From Takakia lepidozioides (taxonomy: Eukaryota > Streptophyta > Takakiopsida > Takakiales > Takakiaceae): a stretch of DNA of 64,000 bases. A program made the position numbers and the translations under genes. The stretch is from assembly GCA_030704615.1 (NCBI GenBank), contig CM060734.1:22072001-22136000 (forward strand), read 5' to 3'. How positions within the stretch are numbered: position 1 is the stretch's first letter; each line of letters starts with the position of its first letter. The notes beneath the pieces were generated by a model. It was not told the origin of the DNA. It was given only the letters and a program-made list of their open reading frames with translations, and ran no database searches. Below are positions 52,794 through 64,000 of the stretch, piece after piece.

Positions 52794-53730
52794 GTACGTT
52801 TTCTCACTGATACGAGATTAGTACCAGATATTTCTGCATGCAGCTGGGCCCACTTGCAGCTTCATGCAATAAGATTTTACAAAGGACATTCAATCCTCCG
52901 TGCTTGCATGTTTGACTGCTGTCGGTTGCCTCATCAACCTCGCAGCACCAGTTCGAGTGGGCACAATTCCCTAAGACAGTTCCTCGAACATCGCATAGAC
53001 AAGGAATCCCAGATAGTTCAGAAGAAGGGCCTATCACTAGAAATAGTTAGTCAGTTAGTTAGTTTGTGAGTAGAAAAAATGAAGGCCAGGTTCTGCTTTA
53101 GCGGGGAAGCCAGTTTGGGTCCCTCCACTGATTTTAAACACTTTTCTGGGGTCGTATCTGACATGTCAACCATTGGACAGATTATGGAGGGGTGGCAATC
53201 GTCGAGAGCGGGAGGGCGGAGCTCCGCTCTCCCGCCGCCAGCCTTAGCTATTTCATGTAACCGCAACTAATCCTTTAGGGTTCTGCCAAATTTTTAACAC
53301 ATGTGTCTCTGTTTCCTCATTGTGTTAGTGATGCCGCTAGTTTAACCTCCTCTTCAATCTTAGCTTCGCTTGCCGCCATGGCACGGACCATTGCTCGTGC
53401 TCGCCCCACTGCTGCACTGCCGCCTCACCGTTCGGATCTCCTCTATCTGTCTAGAAAGCACAACCTTCTTCCCAGGCTCCGTTTAAGCTACTTTATCATA
53501 GTTTTCATTTGGTTCCAAATTGTTGATTTTTCACTGTCTGCTCACTACAGGGATACCACCAGCTCGCCATGTCTTAGTACCAAATCAAGCTTGTGACCAT
53601 TTTCTCTTGCATATAAAGTTACGCTCTGTAATGCAGACATATTCCCAGTTCCTACTACCTTGTAGTACCTGCGCTCTCATGACTGTGCCATCCAAAGCTT
53701 GCTTCATGCCTCACTCTATCATTATAAATT
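52794..53730. other. Non-coding stretch with a 28-bp near-perfect palindrome
   Basis: At 53,208-53,235 the sequence GCGGGAGGGCGGAG is followed by CTCCGCTCTCCCGC, one mismatched pair, centre GAGCTC. No gene is supported. Confidence 0.6.
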
Positions 53731-56630
53731 TTGTTCCCCCAGTGTGCCAATGTGTTGATCGACAGAACTGATATTGGTACCTCTGACCACTTCCTGGTTT
53801 GGACTGAGATCAAAAGGTGTTTTCCCACCACCAAGAGATCTGTGAAACGTTCGATTCGGAAGTGGCGCATAGAAAAATTCCACGATGAGGAGGTCAAGGC
53901 TGAGTACGTCCAGGCCTTGCAAGAGGCTCTCCCTCATTTTGTCCAATCGCTCCAAGAACTTCAGTCACGCTCTGTTAACGCAAGAAATGAAGTCAAAAGA
54001 GCAGTGGACTCTTGGGAGAGTTTCGTTTCCTCCGTGGCTGACAAGATCATTGGGAGGAAACTAATTGTCTGCGGTAGAGCAGTTAATTGGTGGACTAATG
54101 AGATTAAACTCAAGATAGCTGAGAGACGAGCCCTCTATAAAGAGTGCTGCAATTTGGAAACCAACAGAGAATTGTGGGCGAGGTACTACCAGCTCCGTAA
54201 AGATATCAATCAGCTTGTTAAGTCTCAGAAGAAATTATACTGGGACAAGTTATACAGTGAAATAAACTCAAACCACCATGGTGGTAATGACAAGAAATTC
54301 TGGTTGGCCCTTCAACGTTTGTACAAGCCGAAAAACGGTCAGAAAGTACAAGTGCTGAAGACTACTAAAGGTGCAGTGGTGACTTCATCGGTTGACATTG
54401 TCAAAACCTTTGAAACTCACTACAGTATCCTTGGCAGAACTTCTAGGTCTAACAGTGAGGGGTCTTCTGCTGAATGGAGGGACACAGTTGGAAAAACTGT
54501 TCCTATGATTCAAAACAGCCCTGATGAATTGGAGTATATTTCAATGGCTTATAATGCTCCCATTAGTTTTTCTGAGATTGTGGAAGCAATTGAACATTTA
54601 AATGGATATAAAGCTGGTGGACCTGATGGTATTGTCAACGAGCTTATCAAGCACGGTGACGATCCCATGATAGAGGCCCTAGTTCTCCTCTTTAACCTTA
54701 TCTGGAAGACTGAAATGATCCCCTTTTGCGGGCGACAGGGGGTCATTGTCAATCTATACAAGAAGGGTGACAGAGAAAAACCGGGGAACTACCGTGGCAT
54801 CACGCTCCTCAATGCTGTTGGCAAGACATTCTGCAGAGTTATAAGTACTCGTCTCGAGGTTGATCTGGAGTCTAGAGGTTGTTTCCACGAAGGCCAAGCT
54901 GGCTTTCGGCGAAACAGGGGCTGTGTGGATCATATCTTCACTCTAAGCCAGATTATCCAGGGAAGGAAAAAAGAAGGGAAACCCACTTATGTCTTTTTCC
55001 TGGATGTCAAAAAGGCTTATGACACAGTGTGGAGAGATGGCCTATGGTTCTGCCTCTGGTCTTGTGGGATCAAGGGAAAGATGTGGAGAGTTGTCCACAA
55101 CTTATGCTCACACCAAAAGCTGTGTCACTTTTAACGGACAGAAGTCCAACTTCTTTGACATAGACCAAGGTGTAGCTCAAGGATGTACTCTCTCCCCTCT
55201 GCTCTTCAATGTTTTCATCAATCAACTCCTCGAGGATGTGGAAAGTGAGGGATTTGGGTTAAGGGTGGGTGATACCACCATACCAGCCCTTATGTTTGCG
55301 GATGACTTCGCAGGCATAGGGGAGACTCCAACCAATCTCCAGGAGTTGATTGATTGCGCGAAGAGATACTTTGATCTTTGGGGGCTAGAGGCTAATGTCA
55401 GCAAATGTGCAGTGGTAGCATTCAACGACAGAGGAGAGGGAGGGAGTGATCTTAAGTGGCAGTGGGGTAGCCAAGAGATCCCGGTCCTCCCTTCCTACAC
55501 TTACCTGGGCGTTGAGTTCTCCTCCAATTGTAATTGGGATGCACATATCCGGAAAGTTGTTCAAACTGGCAAGGGCAAAGCTCTGGGGCTCACTAAATTT
55601 TCCACTGCAGAGGGGTCAACTCTGAGGTTAAGAAAACCATGCTTTGTCGCGTTATTAGACCTGCCTTGGAGTACGGATCTGCTATATGGGTTGATAACTC
55701 CAACCAGGCTAAGTCTCTAGAATCCATTCAAGTGGGGTGCTTAAGGAGTGTATGTCAGCATGCTCCAAAACAGCCAATGTGGCTGTTCGGGGTGAGTTTG
55801 GCATTCCGTCCTTAAGCTCCCGACGAGATGAATTCAAGGTCAGATGGTGGGGTCAGCTGCAACATATGCCCAAGACCAGATATCCTAAGTTAATCGACTC
55901 TATATCTTGGAAACAGGACCGCCCTGTCAAACAGGCTAAGTCCTGGCAGAAGAGAGTAGAAGAGATCCTCAAGGACCTGGACCTGGATCCGCAAGTCTTG
56001 ACCCTGCTGGATAAATCTGACTTAGAGGCTGTAGTGTCCTCAGCCATGTCTGTTGCCATGAGATTGTCTGATGAAAATGAAGTTAGGCAGAAAACTTCCC
56101 TGTTTCCAGTCTGTGACATGGGGGAGGACATCTTGGATGACCTCAAGGGTCTACCCACTCTCGGCACTAGACTGAAATTTAAACTCAGGGCAGGAAGCCT
56201 ACCTTTGAACAGCAAACAGAAGCAGAGAGGAAAGGGAGAGTGCAATTGCCCGTTGTGTGGGCAATCTGAAGACAGTATTCATTTTCTGATACACTGTCCG
56301 GGGTTCTCTCACCAAAGAGACGCTCTCTTCAAATCTATTAAGGGAATTGTGCCTGTACCCCTGTTTACCAACTTTGAAAGTCTCGAGGCTGAGCCAAAAG
56401 CCCAGGCCCTCCTGAGGCCTAGTTTTTGGGCAAATCACACACAGCAGATTGATGCTTGTGTGAAGGGATTTCTAGAGGATATCTTGAAAACCCGGATTAA
56501 TTCTTTATATGGAGGTAAGTCTTACTACCAACGTCAGCCCCTGACAGAGGTAGGTTCTGTCCCTTTTGTTCCCGCTCAAACTGGGCGCGGGGTCAATGGC
56601 CACAAGGCTACGGCAAACAACGTCTTATGA
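53731..56630 (+). pseudogene. LINE: end of endonuclease, reverse transcriptase and zinc-finger tail
   Basis: Begins within the endonuclease C-terminus (TDIGTSDHFLVWTEI). RT motifs in order: GYKAGGPDGIVNELIKHG, LYKKGDREKPGNYRGITLL, HEGQAGFRRNRGCVDHIF, FFLDVKKAYDTVWRDGL, GVAQGCTLSPLLFNVFINQL, MFADDFAGIG (catalytic FADD) and YTYLGVEFSS. The tail has SRRDEFKVRWWGQLQHMP and CNCPLCGQSEDSIHFLIHC. Frames change near 55,110, 55,620 and 55,745, so it is a recent but dead 5'-truncated copy. The final coding stretch is duplicated as a relic at 6286-6366. No start codon is expected at the truncated 5' end. Confidence 0.92.
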
Positions 56631-57666
56631 GTACAATCTATCATTACAGCTATGTCCAAATTTACTAACTTGTACCTTCAACACTGCACACTGTTTTTGA
56701 CAGCTCGTTCCAATTCTCTTGACAACATCTCTACTGAATTCACTACTGGGATCACTACTGAGCTCACTACTCACATATTACATTGGTGTGATACCCACTG
56801 TGCCCTCACTTCCTATGTTCTCAGAGCCATTATCATTTGCTCCCTGACAGCCATCACATTCCCACTTCTCCCAGCTGCCTTCCCATAAATATTACACTCC
56901 TGAAAATACTGCCACCAACTAGGCCTTATACAGAGCTGCCCATGTTTACTCATAACACTGATTCAATGCTGGTCACTTTTCTCTCTGCTCAATCTATCAT
57001 TGAAAATACCCCAAGTGCTCCTCTACCAAATAACACAATTCCCAGAGATAATCTCTCGGGGCCTGCTTCTACAAAATTACTAACATGCTTGGTGGAGGCT
57101 GCAGATATTCCTATACAGGCTACCTTTAAGGCGAAACCTCAACCATGTCAGTTGCAAGTCAGTAAGCAATACTTCCAGTACACCAGTCCTCAGGTGTGCC
57201 TTAAGTATAACCGTCACAATACCGATAGCTGCTGTTGGTGGTGGTTGGGGTCTTACGCATTTAACTCTGCTAGCAAGCTGTCTCCAATCCTAGTACTTAC
57301 AGCTGACTCAGATTTCCTCCCATACTATATGTCTTATACATACTATGTCTTATACAGGTAACCACCTCGTCTCATCTACATATTTCTTGCTCGAATCGCC
57401 TTCGTGTACACCCCATGACTCCTCATCTATGTTGTGGGTTCTTGAATTCCCTACATATCCGCTGCTTATCAAGCCTGATGCTTTTAACTACTCTCGATTG
57501 GAAAGGTCTCATGCTACCTCACTTTACTGCTCTAACCCCCACAGTGCTCTTCTATGCTATTTCTCGAATGATTGCCACTCAATACACTACCACTTTCTTT
57601 TACAAACATCAAGAATTTTTGACTTCCGGAAGTGAGTCCGAAGTTCATACCTTCGGAGCTACTGGC
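56631..57666. other. Non-coding sequence after the LINE
   Basis: Open frames here (Ser/Leu/His-rich) have no recognisable features. It could be LINE 3' UTR plus flanking repeat. Confidence 0.45.
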
Positions 57667-57836
57667 TACCTTGGGAAAATGTTACCTTGGGAAAATGCGA
57701 CGTTGGGAAAATTGTTACCTTGGAAAAATGCTACCTTGGGAAAATGTTACCTTGGGAAAATGCTACCTTGGGAAAATGTTACCTTGGAAAATATTACCTT
57801 GGGAAAATGTTACCTTGGGAAAAGGAAAATGCTACC
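57667..57836. repeat. 16-17-bp minisatellite, about 10 units
   Basis: The unit TACCTTGGGAAAATGYT repeats head to tail with small variants, such as a GACGTTGGGAAAATTGT copy and a shortened TACCTTGGAAAATAT copy. Confidence 0.95.
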
Positions 57837-57923
57837 TCACTTTACTGCTATCCACATCATTTACTATCACTCATGGATTTACTCATTTACTATCACGCCT
57901 TACATTACCACTCTCTTTTATAA

Positions 57924-58060
57924 GCTCTTTCAAGTGATTGTCATCCATCACTCTCCAGCTCTCTTTCAAGTGAATATCATCCATCACTCTCCAGCTCTTT
58001 TTCAAGTGCTTATCATCCATCACTCTCCAGCTCTCTTTCAAGTGATTACCATCCATCCCG
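57924..58060. repeat. 36-bp tandem repeat, four units
   Basis: CTTTCAAGTG, ATCATCCATCACTC and TCCAGCTCT recur every 36 bases (CAAG at 57,931, 57,967, 58,003 and 58,039). Confidence 0.93.
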
Positions 58061-58952
58061 CACTCACCAAAGGACCAAAGATAGAAGGCGCAACGAACCT
58101 TCAACAAATAAAATCAACTCCTACACTCATACACCCCTAACATGCAACTGTCATGTCATTCATCTATCGATGCATTCATCCACGTCCCTGCCCAGAGTCA
58201 TCCATCCATGCTACTCGTCTACTCACCTTATAGCCCCCAAACAAAAAACCATAAGCCCCACTCGCACTATGATTATATCTTCAGATATAATTTTCACTGC
58301 TCATAGCTCGATGCTACCCTCAAAACAGTTCTACATCACTTATACTTTGGCCCTCCTGATCTGGAACAAATTTAACAGTGCTCATAGTTTGATTCTAATT
58401 TCTTGCAAATTATGCAATGCTCTTACTCTCCTTCCCAATACTGCTCAATACACATTAATCCTAGGTAGTCACCATCTTCAAATATTCACCCCCAAATTTC
58501 ATAATACTCACACCACCACTCTACCCATAACCCCCAGCTTCATATTAATTTCTACCTCTCTTCGATACTATGCTGCACCCATAACTTTTACGTACAACAC
58601 TCAACTTATTTATAGCCTACATAACATTCATAACCCAACCCCACCGTTTTATTTATATACCATGGACACCATACCAAGCACTCCCTTAAAGACCTCCTAT
58701 TTGGCTCCCATTCCCACACCAAATGTACATTACCCTTACCACCGACCCATGAGATTGACCCTACCCCCTACCACATGCATGGTGGGACGGTCGTCCCAGC
58801 ATGGCTCCCACCTGTGGTCTTCACCCCCTCACAAATATTACAATACTTCCATTGGGCTCTCCACGCCACACCATACACTCCCCTCTTTCATCTACCATTA
58901 CATCAACCCCCTCACTTCTTGCACACTATATATATATTCCCCCTCCCCACCG
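58061..58952. other. Pyrimidine-rich non-coding stretch
   Basis: A long open frame across 58,170-59,021 is low-complexity (Ser/Thr/Pro/His/Tyr) and runs into a C homopolymer. No domain is seen; I do not call it a gene. Confidence 0.5.
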
Positions 58953-58979
58953 CCCCCCCCCCCCCCCCCCCCCCCCCCC
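58953..58979. repeat. Poly-C tract of 27 bases
   Basis: Uninterrupted C run immediately before the tandem array; assembly length is uncertain. Confidence 0.95.
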
Positions 58980-58987
58980 GGCGGACA

Positions 58988-59440
58988 ACTGAGTACGTCA
59001 ACGCACTCAATTTCTTCATGATCGACGGTGTTGTGCGGGTCTGGATTTTCACCTTGGGTACCCGGCGGGTAAGGTGGGGGAAAAAAAAACAAAAAAACAA
59101 AAACTTTTTTTTCTTGTTTTTTTTTTTTTTCTCCCCCGCGCAGAACTGAGTGCGTCAACGCACTCAATTTCTTCATGATCATGATTTCAGGATGATCATC
59201 GACAACAGTGTTGTGCGGGTCCGGATTTTCACCCCGAGTACCCGGCGGGTTGGGGAAGGGGGGCAATGGGAAAAAAAAACAAAAAAAAAATCTTGTTTTT
59301 TTATTTGTTCCCACCCCCCGCGGAGAACTGAGTGTGTCAACACACTCAATTTCTTCATGATCATGTTTTCAGGATGATCATCGACGACAGTGTTGTGTGG
59401 GTCCGGATTTTCACCTTGGGTACCCGGCGGGTTAGGGTTA
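58988..59440. repeat. Three 157-182-bp tandem units with homopolymer-rich cores
   Basis: Units start ACTGAG at 58,988, 59,145 and 59,327. Each has a near-palindrome (TGAGTGCGT / ACGCACTCA in the second), CAATTTCTTCATGATC, GTGTTGTGYGGGTC and GGTACCCGGCGGGT or AGTACCCGGCGGGT. The first two units end in A-rich and T-rich runs. Units two and three carry an extra ATTTCAGGATGATCATC-like insert missing from the first. Confidence 0.93.
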
Positions 59441-60446
59441 GCGTTTTTTTTATTGGCGATTTTTCGCCATTTGGCCACCTGAAAATCCCCTTGGCGAATG
59501 AAACAAAGGGAAAAAAATGTCCAAATAAGGCAGTTTTCGCCAAAAACTGGGGGTCTCAAAAAGGTCCTCGCTTGTGGACCCACGGGGGCAACACAAATGT
59601 AGCCATGGCGGGCCCCATATAGGATGATCTGACGGGCCAGATGAGGAGTGGGTATGATTGTGGGGAGTGGGTATGATTGTGGGGCCTCCTCCGTTTCCCA
59701 TCCCAAGGAGATGCTCGTCGCCGGTCTTGCGAGAACTATACACCTCATTTGCACCAATTAGCCTATGGTTTTCACATAGAATAGAAAGAGTTCCATTCGT
59801 CCTATGGTTTTTAACTATTTCTGTACTTCACCTTCTATTGCTCATCAACATCCATTTGATTCGCAAAATATGGCAAGGGTGGAAATACATGTAGCCTACC
59901 AATTCGAGGAAAATTACCTAGAGTGGGGCAATTGCACTAGCCTACATCCAATATATATAGCCACTCCTACTCCTTTTCAAAATCCCTAAAAAAAACCCTG
60001 GTTAGGGTCCAGGTTACCTATCCGGATCCGGACCCGTGCCATCACCAAAAACTCGGACCCTTTGGACCTAGATGGGGGGTTCGGGTCCGGTTCCGGGTTC
60101 ATTTAGGGGTCTTCCGGTTTACTGCTCTCCAGGGTTGTTGCCGACTTTCCATAATGGATGGTTTCATGTCATGTTCAGGGTTTGTTTTTCATCCAAATAC
60201 AACACGGCTTCTTGTGGCTTCTTGTCTTAGAAAACAGTTTTTCTGGTTGGTGTCTCTCATTGTGGCTGTCTACGAAGTTTGGTGTATGTCATTCCTACAT
60301 CCTTTGCATGCATCGACCGCAATCTTTGGGTCAGTGCTACCCTTATTGACCTCAGTTTGTTTGGGGTGGATCCCCTTTCGAAAGTTACGGGCTATCGGTT
60401 CGGGGATTCCGTTGTGAATCGCAACTCTCGGTCAGTGTAGGAAAAC
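59441..60446. other. Upstream region of the MULE-type gene
   Basis: No gene is supported. GGGTTCGGGTCCGG/GGTTCCGGGTTC phrases lie near 60,075-60,100. The 5' terminal repeat of the MULE might be here but no partner is in the window. Confidence 0.4.
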
Positions 60447-63400
60447 ATGTCCAGGGAGCGAGATAGACTCATTCGATTTCATTCCAATGTAGGTAGTCTT
60501 CCACTGACTGCCACTGCAGATGACGATGGGTTTGCAGTTGTTCATGAGGATGAGCTGGTTACAGTGTTCCCGCTGGAATTGGGTTCTCTGCTTGTTAAAA
60601 AAGAGGTGTATGACGAGGATGAGAATTTGGATTCTGGGCACTTGGAGAAACCATTGGTTGGCGAGTGTGGAAGGAAGTGGAGAGTCCTTCCAGGCACATA
60701 CCGGGTCCTTGGAAAAGAGAGAAGACAATCAGCAGGATCAGTAGTTACCCCTGGCACTACAACATCGGTCGTGCAGCAGAATGACACAGTTCATGTGAAA
60801 CAAGAGGTGAGCACATCCACTACATTCGTGACTCTTTCAGACTCATCCTCGGAGGATGTTTCTGAGATTCCTCCGCTAGTGCAGACTCCATTCTTGGATG
60901 ATGACAAATTGCAGGAGATAACGAGTGTCATTCCGAAATTAAAAGCCCTCGCAGGGGTGCTTGGGTACAATAGCGAGCTGCGTTTTGTTGATTGGGAGTC
61001 CCTTCGTGTGCAGCGGGCTCAATACGTGCCAGCAGAGTTTGATGGGGACATCTTGTTTGAGCTCAACCCTCCCACATCTTCCAGTGGACTAGCTGGGCTC
61101 TGCAGGGCATGGACAAGAAACATGACGGACACCCTTGGTGCGGGACAAAAACGTCGAACATCCACAACGAAATTGGATTGAAATTTCGAAGGTCGGTTTG
61201 CGCTGGGCATTGCAAGTGCGTGAATATTCTTGCCCTCGCCTGAGAAACAGCGCTAAACCAAACGAAAGTGAGTGGGAAGGTGTGCCCTTGAATCCTTTCA
61301 CCCCAGGGCTTGCCCCTCCCAAGACCAATACTTTTGTGTGCAGGTTCTGCAAACTTTCCCCATCCTGTGTTTTTGTGTGTCACGCTCGTATGTACCAGGT
61401 GGCACACCGATGCAAGACAATGATTCGTGCCTGCATTCATATGGGTACACACGAGCATCATGTGTCCAAAGGAAGTTGCAGGGATAGCGTGGACATCGCT
61501 AGAAATTTGCTGAAGCAGGAGTTCCACAATGCCCCTTGTGCAACACCTTCTGCTATAGCGCTTGCAGCTAGTAAGGCATTCCTGGAAAAACACATATTCG
61601 GTGAAGGGGATGCGACACAACCAATGCTGGATGCAAATTCGCTTGATGCAGTGATGGACCTTTTTTCCGTGTTGAGCTCTCCCAATATTCAAAACCAAGT
61701 GAATGCACTCAGAATGGGCACAGGCACTGCTGAATTCATAGACAACATTATGGACCTCAAACGGAGGAGTCGCTATGAATTCATTCAAAACAGTATCTTC
61801 CCTGGCCAGGGCTCGTCCAAGGTGTATTTGTTCAAGATGTCCACAGTGGGCGAAGGCAGTGGTGTGAGCATTGTCCGCCAAATGCAACCTGGAGGAGATT
61901 TGGCAAAATATTGGTTAATGTTTGATCACGCAAACGGGTGAAGGGTTGGACAACCATGGCGTGCCATGTGTACGATCCAGCGTACCAGCATGTGATCTCC
62001 ATAGCAATTTGTGATATGCAGTCGGAGGACACTGAGTCCCAGATGCTCATGTGGAATTCGCTCCTGGCCGTCATGCAGCGCAATGGAATACAGAACACAA
62101 ATTTGCGGGCTTCATGGCTGATAGTGCACAGGCAAATTTCAATGCAGTGCGGCGCGTGTTTGGTTCGGGGGATCCTAAGGTCCCAATGGAAAATAGGGAA
62201 CGCACATGCCTATTCCATTGGAGTCAATCTCTGGCACATCATACAAAGCGTTGTATTCGCCCTGACCTTCAATTGGAGCACAGAAGGCTCTGCCTCAAGT
62301 ACAAAAATGTCACCTCAATGGGAGAAGCTGAGAGCACTTACCAAGCAATCCGGGCTTGGTGGTTCTTCTCTGGTGCTGCTACTGGTATCCACCTGAAGGA
62401 GTTGGAGGACTGGTTGGTTTTCTGGCACTTCAGGTACAGACAGTGGGGAGCTTCATGACGACGGTAAGCCTCTTCAATCCAGAAACACAAATTTCACTTT
62501 GCATCGTGCCTGTTCATTTGGGGTTGTTGGATTGTCACTTGCAGAACCTCTTCCATTTCTTTACGTTCCTCACATTTTCATGCAATGCCTCCTGCAGGAC
62601 ATGTCCTTGGAGGACTTGGCTGACATGCCATCCTGTAATTTGGCGGAAACTGTTCACAACGCCTGGATGCAGCAATCTACCAAAGCGGTCCCGAGAGGGA
62701 ACTGTCCTAGCAGCAGCAGATGTAGGACGTTACTTGTATGTGGCCACTGCTGATGACATGGTGTGGGCACTTACACAACAAACCAGGTACCGCAATTTTT
62801 TGATGGGACGGGGTGGAGGCAAGGGCCCCTGATACGACTTTGTTGATGCTAAGGGCTGCGAGTAGGTCCGGAGACCATCGAAGATGGCCAGAGCTCTGAA
62901 CAGGTGCACTGAAGGCTCCCCTTTGCAATCCAGGCTCCCCCATTTGGAAGGCGAGGAAAGATTTGGATCATGCGAAAAGAAATTGAACACTCCTCCAGGG
63001 TCGGACGGAGATTCCCATCGGCCGGACAGGGTCAATTTCTATGTACCAAAGGTGTCTCCAGTGCAGACTAAGTCGTGTGCCCGCCCCTTCCCAGGTGGGT
63101 CCTCCTCCAGTGGAGCAGGTGCAGATCATGCAAGCACAGCAGCAAGAATCCCATTGGAGGAGGTGGTGGCCATGGTGCATGAATCTGATTGCATTGATAG
63201 TGAGTGGCATATAGAACGCACACCCCACCAGGATCTAGAGTGGCTTGCATGGCAATTCGGACCCCCTCTTTCAAGAAATGCAATCAAAAAATATGCAAAG
63301 GCTCTAGGGGGACTCTAGCTCCAACATTCACAGGGTTGTTCCGACCTTATCATAGTGGGGAGTCAAAGGACCACAAGTTCTGGTTCTGCCGAGACGATAT

Positions 63401-64000
63401 GGCACGATGTGTCAAGGGAACAGTTCGTTCTTCGGTGATAATGAAGCCCCCTCCCCCCGCAATTGGCCTGTGAAACTTGGGACGTCGCGTCATCAACCGA
63501 GATAAGCATGCTGGAGGAGGGAGGGTTCTGTCTTGCACGGTCAGGGGTGGTGCCCTCATGCACTGTCAGCACAGATGTGCCACATGCTCCGGCAATGCCT
63601 CCACTCGGTGCCGACTCCCACCCAAACAAAAGAGATAGAAAAACAGTGCGCCGTGTCGCTTCGGGTGCAGATCATGAATGCAAGATGGAATCGGCTAGAA
63701 TTTTGCAGGCTCAGGTGACTCGTATCACCGAAGTCCCTGCCCCGGGGTATGGACGGAATTACACAGTGTTGTCTATTGGCTCAGTTCTTCATGGCAAAGA
63801 ATAGCAGGTTACCGTGGGGAATTTCCCTACGTGCACTTGTCTGGATTTTGTAACGATGCGTGAGGGTGCTCGGCATGAGAGGGAAGTGGGTCCCTGCAAG
63901 CATCAATATTACATATACCTTGTAATTATGTGTTGCGACGGTAAGAGAGACCAATTCATTCACCAAGCCACACTAGGCTACGGAGAAACCTTCTACAGCG
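60447..64000 (+). pseudogene. MULE-type transposase with SWIM zinc finger, decayed, runs off the window
   Basis: An ATG at 60,447 opens an acidic N-terminal region (to about 61,130). A frameshift leads to a Cys/His segment (FVCRFCK, HMGTHEHHVSKGSCRD) and a helical region. The DDE-like core follows: HVYDPAYQHVISIAICDMQSED, then after another shift near 62,085 GFMADSAQANFNAVRRVFG and ERTCLFHWSQSL, then WLVFWHFRYRQWG. Later pieces include NLAETVHNAWMQQS, VNFYVPKVSPVQTKS and FWFCRDDMARCVKG. The last frame (about 63,463 on) passes a TAG at 63,802-63,804 into VGNFPTCTCLDF and GPCKHQYY, a SWIM finger (CxC...CxH), the usual C-terminal module of MULE transposases. Shifts and a stop indicate a pseudogene; some frame changes could be unrecognised introns. 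Confidence 0.8.

Noticed and set aside
49763-53300. Helitron boundaries around the kinesin and lipase fragments
   Set aside because: I could not find a convincing 5' TC end and 3' hairpin plus CTRR pair, so capture by a Helitron stays a hypothesis.
58170-59149. 283- and 124-codon plus-strand frames
   Set aside because: Low-complexity Ser/Thr/Pro/Tyr sequence running through a C27 homopolymer and a tandem repeat; no start context or domain.

Overview
The window reads as transposon-dense nuclear DNA from a streptophyte plant: a charophyte alga or a seed-free land plant is most likely, and Chara-type genomes would fit. The evidence is a plant B3-domain gene, a seven-exon UTR1-type nucleotide-sugar transporter, KCBP-type kinesin-14 exons, a Ty3/gypsy primer-binding site matching plant initiator tRNA-Met, and MULE, pogo-like and TTAA-inserting DNA transposons. 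The organism is an inference. Only two or three intact host genes are visible; most coding sequence is decayed mobile DNA with stops and frameshifts.

Layout. 1-3.2 kb: 3' fragments of a non-LTR retrotransposon (- strand). 3.2-5.5 kb: intronless B3-domain gene (+). 6.5-7.4 kb: one end of a TTAA-type element. 7.4-9.9 kb: 5' half of a non-LTR element with a 2A-like motif and an APE endonuclease (-). 10.5-18.9 kb: a pogo-like transposase (-) split by a complete but decayed Ty3/gypsy chromovirus (11,736-17,915, ATCAA target duplication). 19.0-32.5 kb: an unusual palindrome island, described below. 32.7-40.6 kb: a + strand Ty3/gypsy broken by a - strand LINE tail, a - strand Ty3/gypsy carrying a PHD finger, and a MULE fragment. 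40.6-44.2 kb: the UTR1-like host gene (-). 46.5-49.8 kb: a 3.3-kb TTAA element with 17-bp terminal inverted repeats. 50.2-52.8 kb: fragments of a KCBP kinesin and a class-3 lipase. 53.7-56.6 kb: a frameshifted LINE. 57.7-59.4 kb: minisatellites. 60.4-64.0 kb: a MULE-type transposase ending in a SWIM zinc finger at the window edge.

The most interesting region is 18,999-32,481. It holds about 34 copies of an 18-20 bp palindrome (core CACGGGAGRYCTCCCGTG), and I saw no intact copy in the other 50 kb. The island has two divergent transcription units facing away from a GC-rich, palindrome-filled centre with a TATA box on each side. The left unit (-) encodes a protein with SP-E/V-YT-P repeats, followed by a reading frame with a ParB-like motif (IIGGQHTLMAAQ). 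The right unit (+) encodes a protein of the type carrying DNSSRENKN and GHTHEDID motifs (DUF7869-like), a plausible DDE-type transposase. Palindromes cluster in the central promoter region, in repeat arrays on both flanks, and next to inferred splice sites. I read this as one large, decayed two-gene mobile element whose palindromes may be binding sites for one of its own proteins. This is inference, but testable. A second palindrome family forms a ~120-bp tandem array at 20.1-21.2 kb.

Gene structures were worked out by eye from splice-site phase. All homology statements are recognition of motifs, not database searches.
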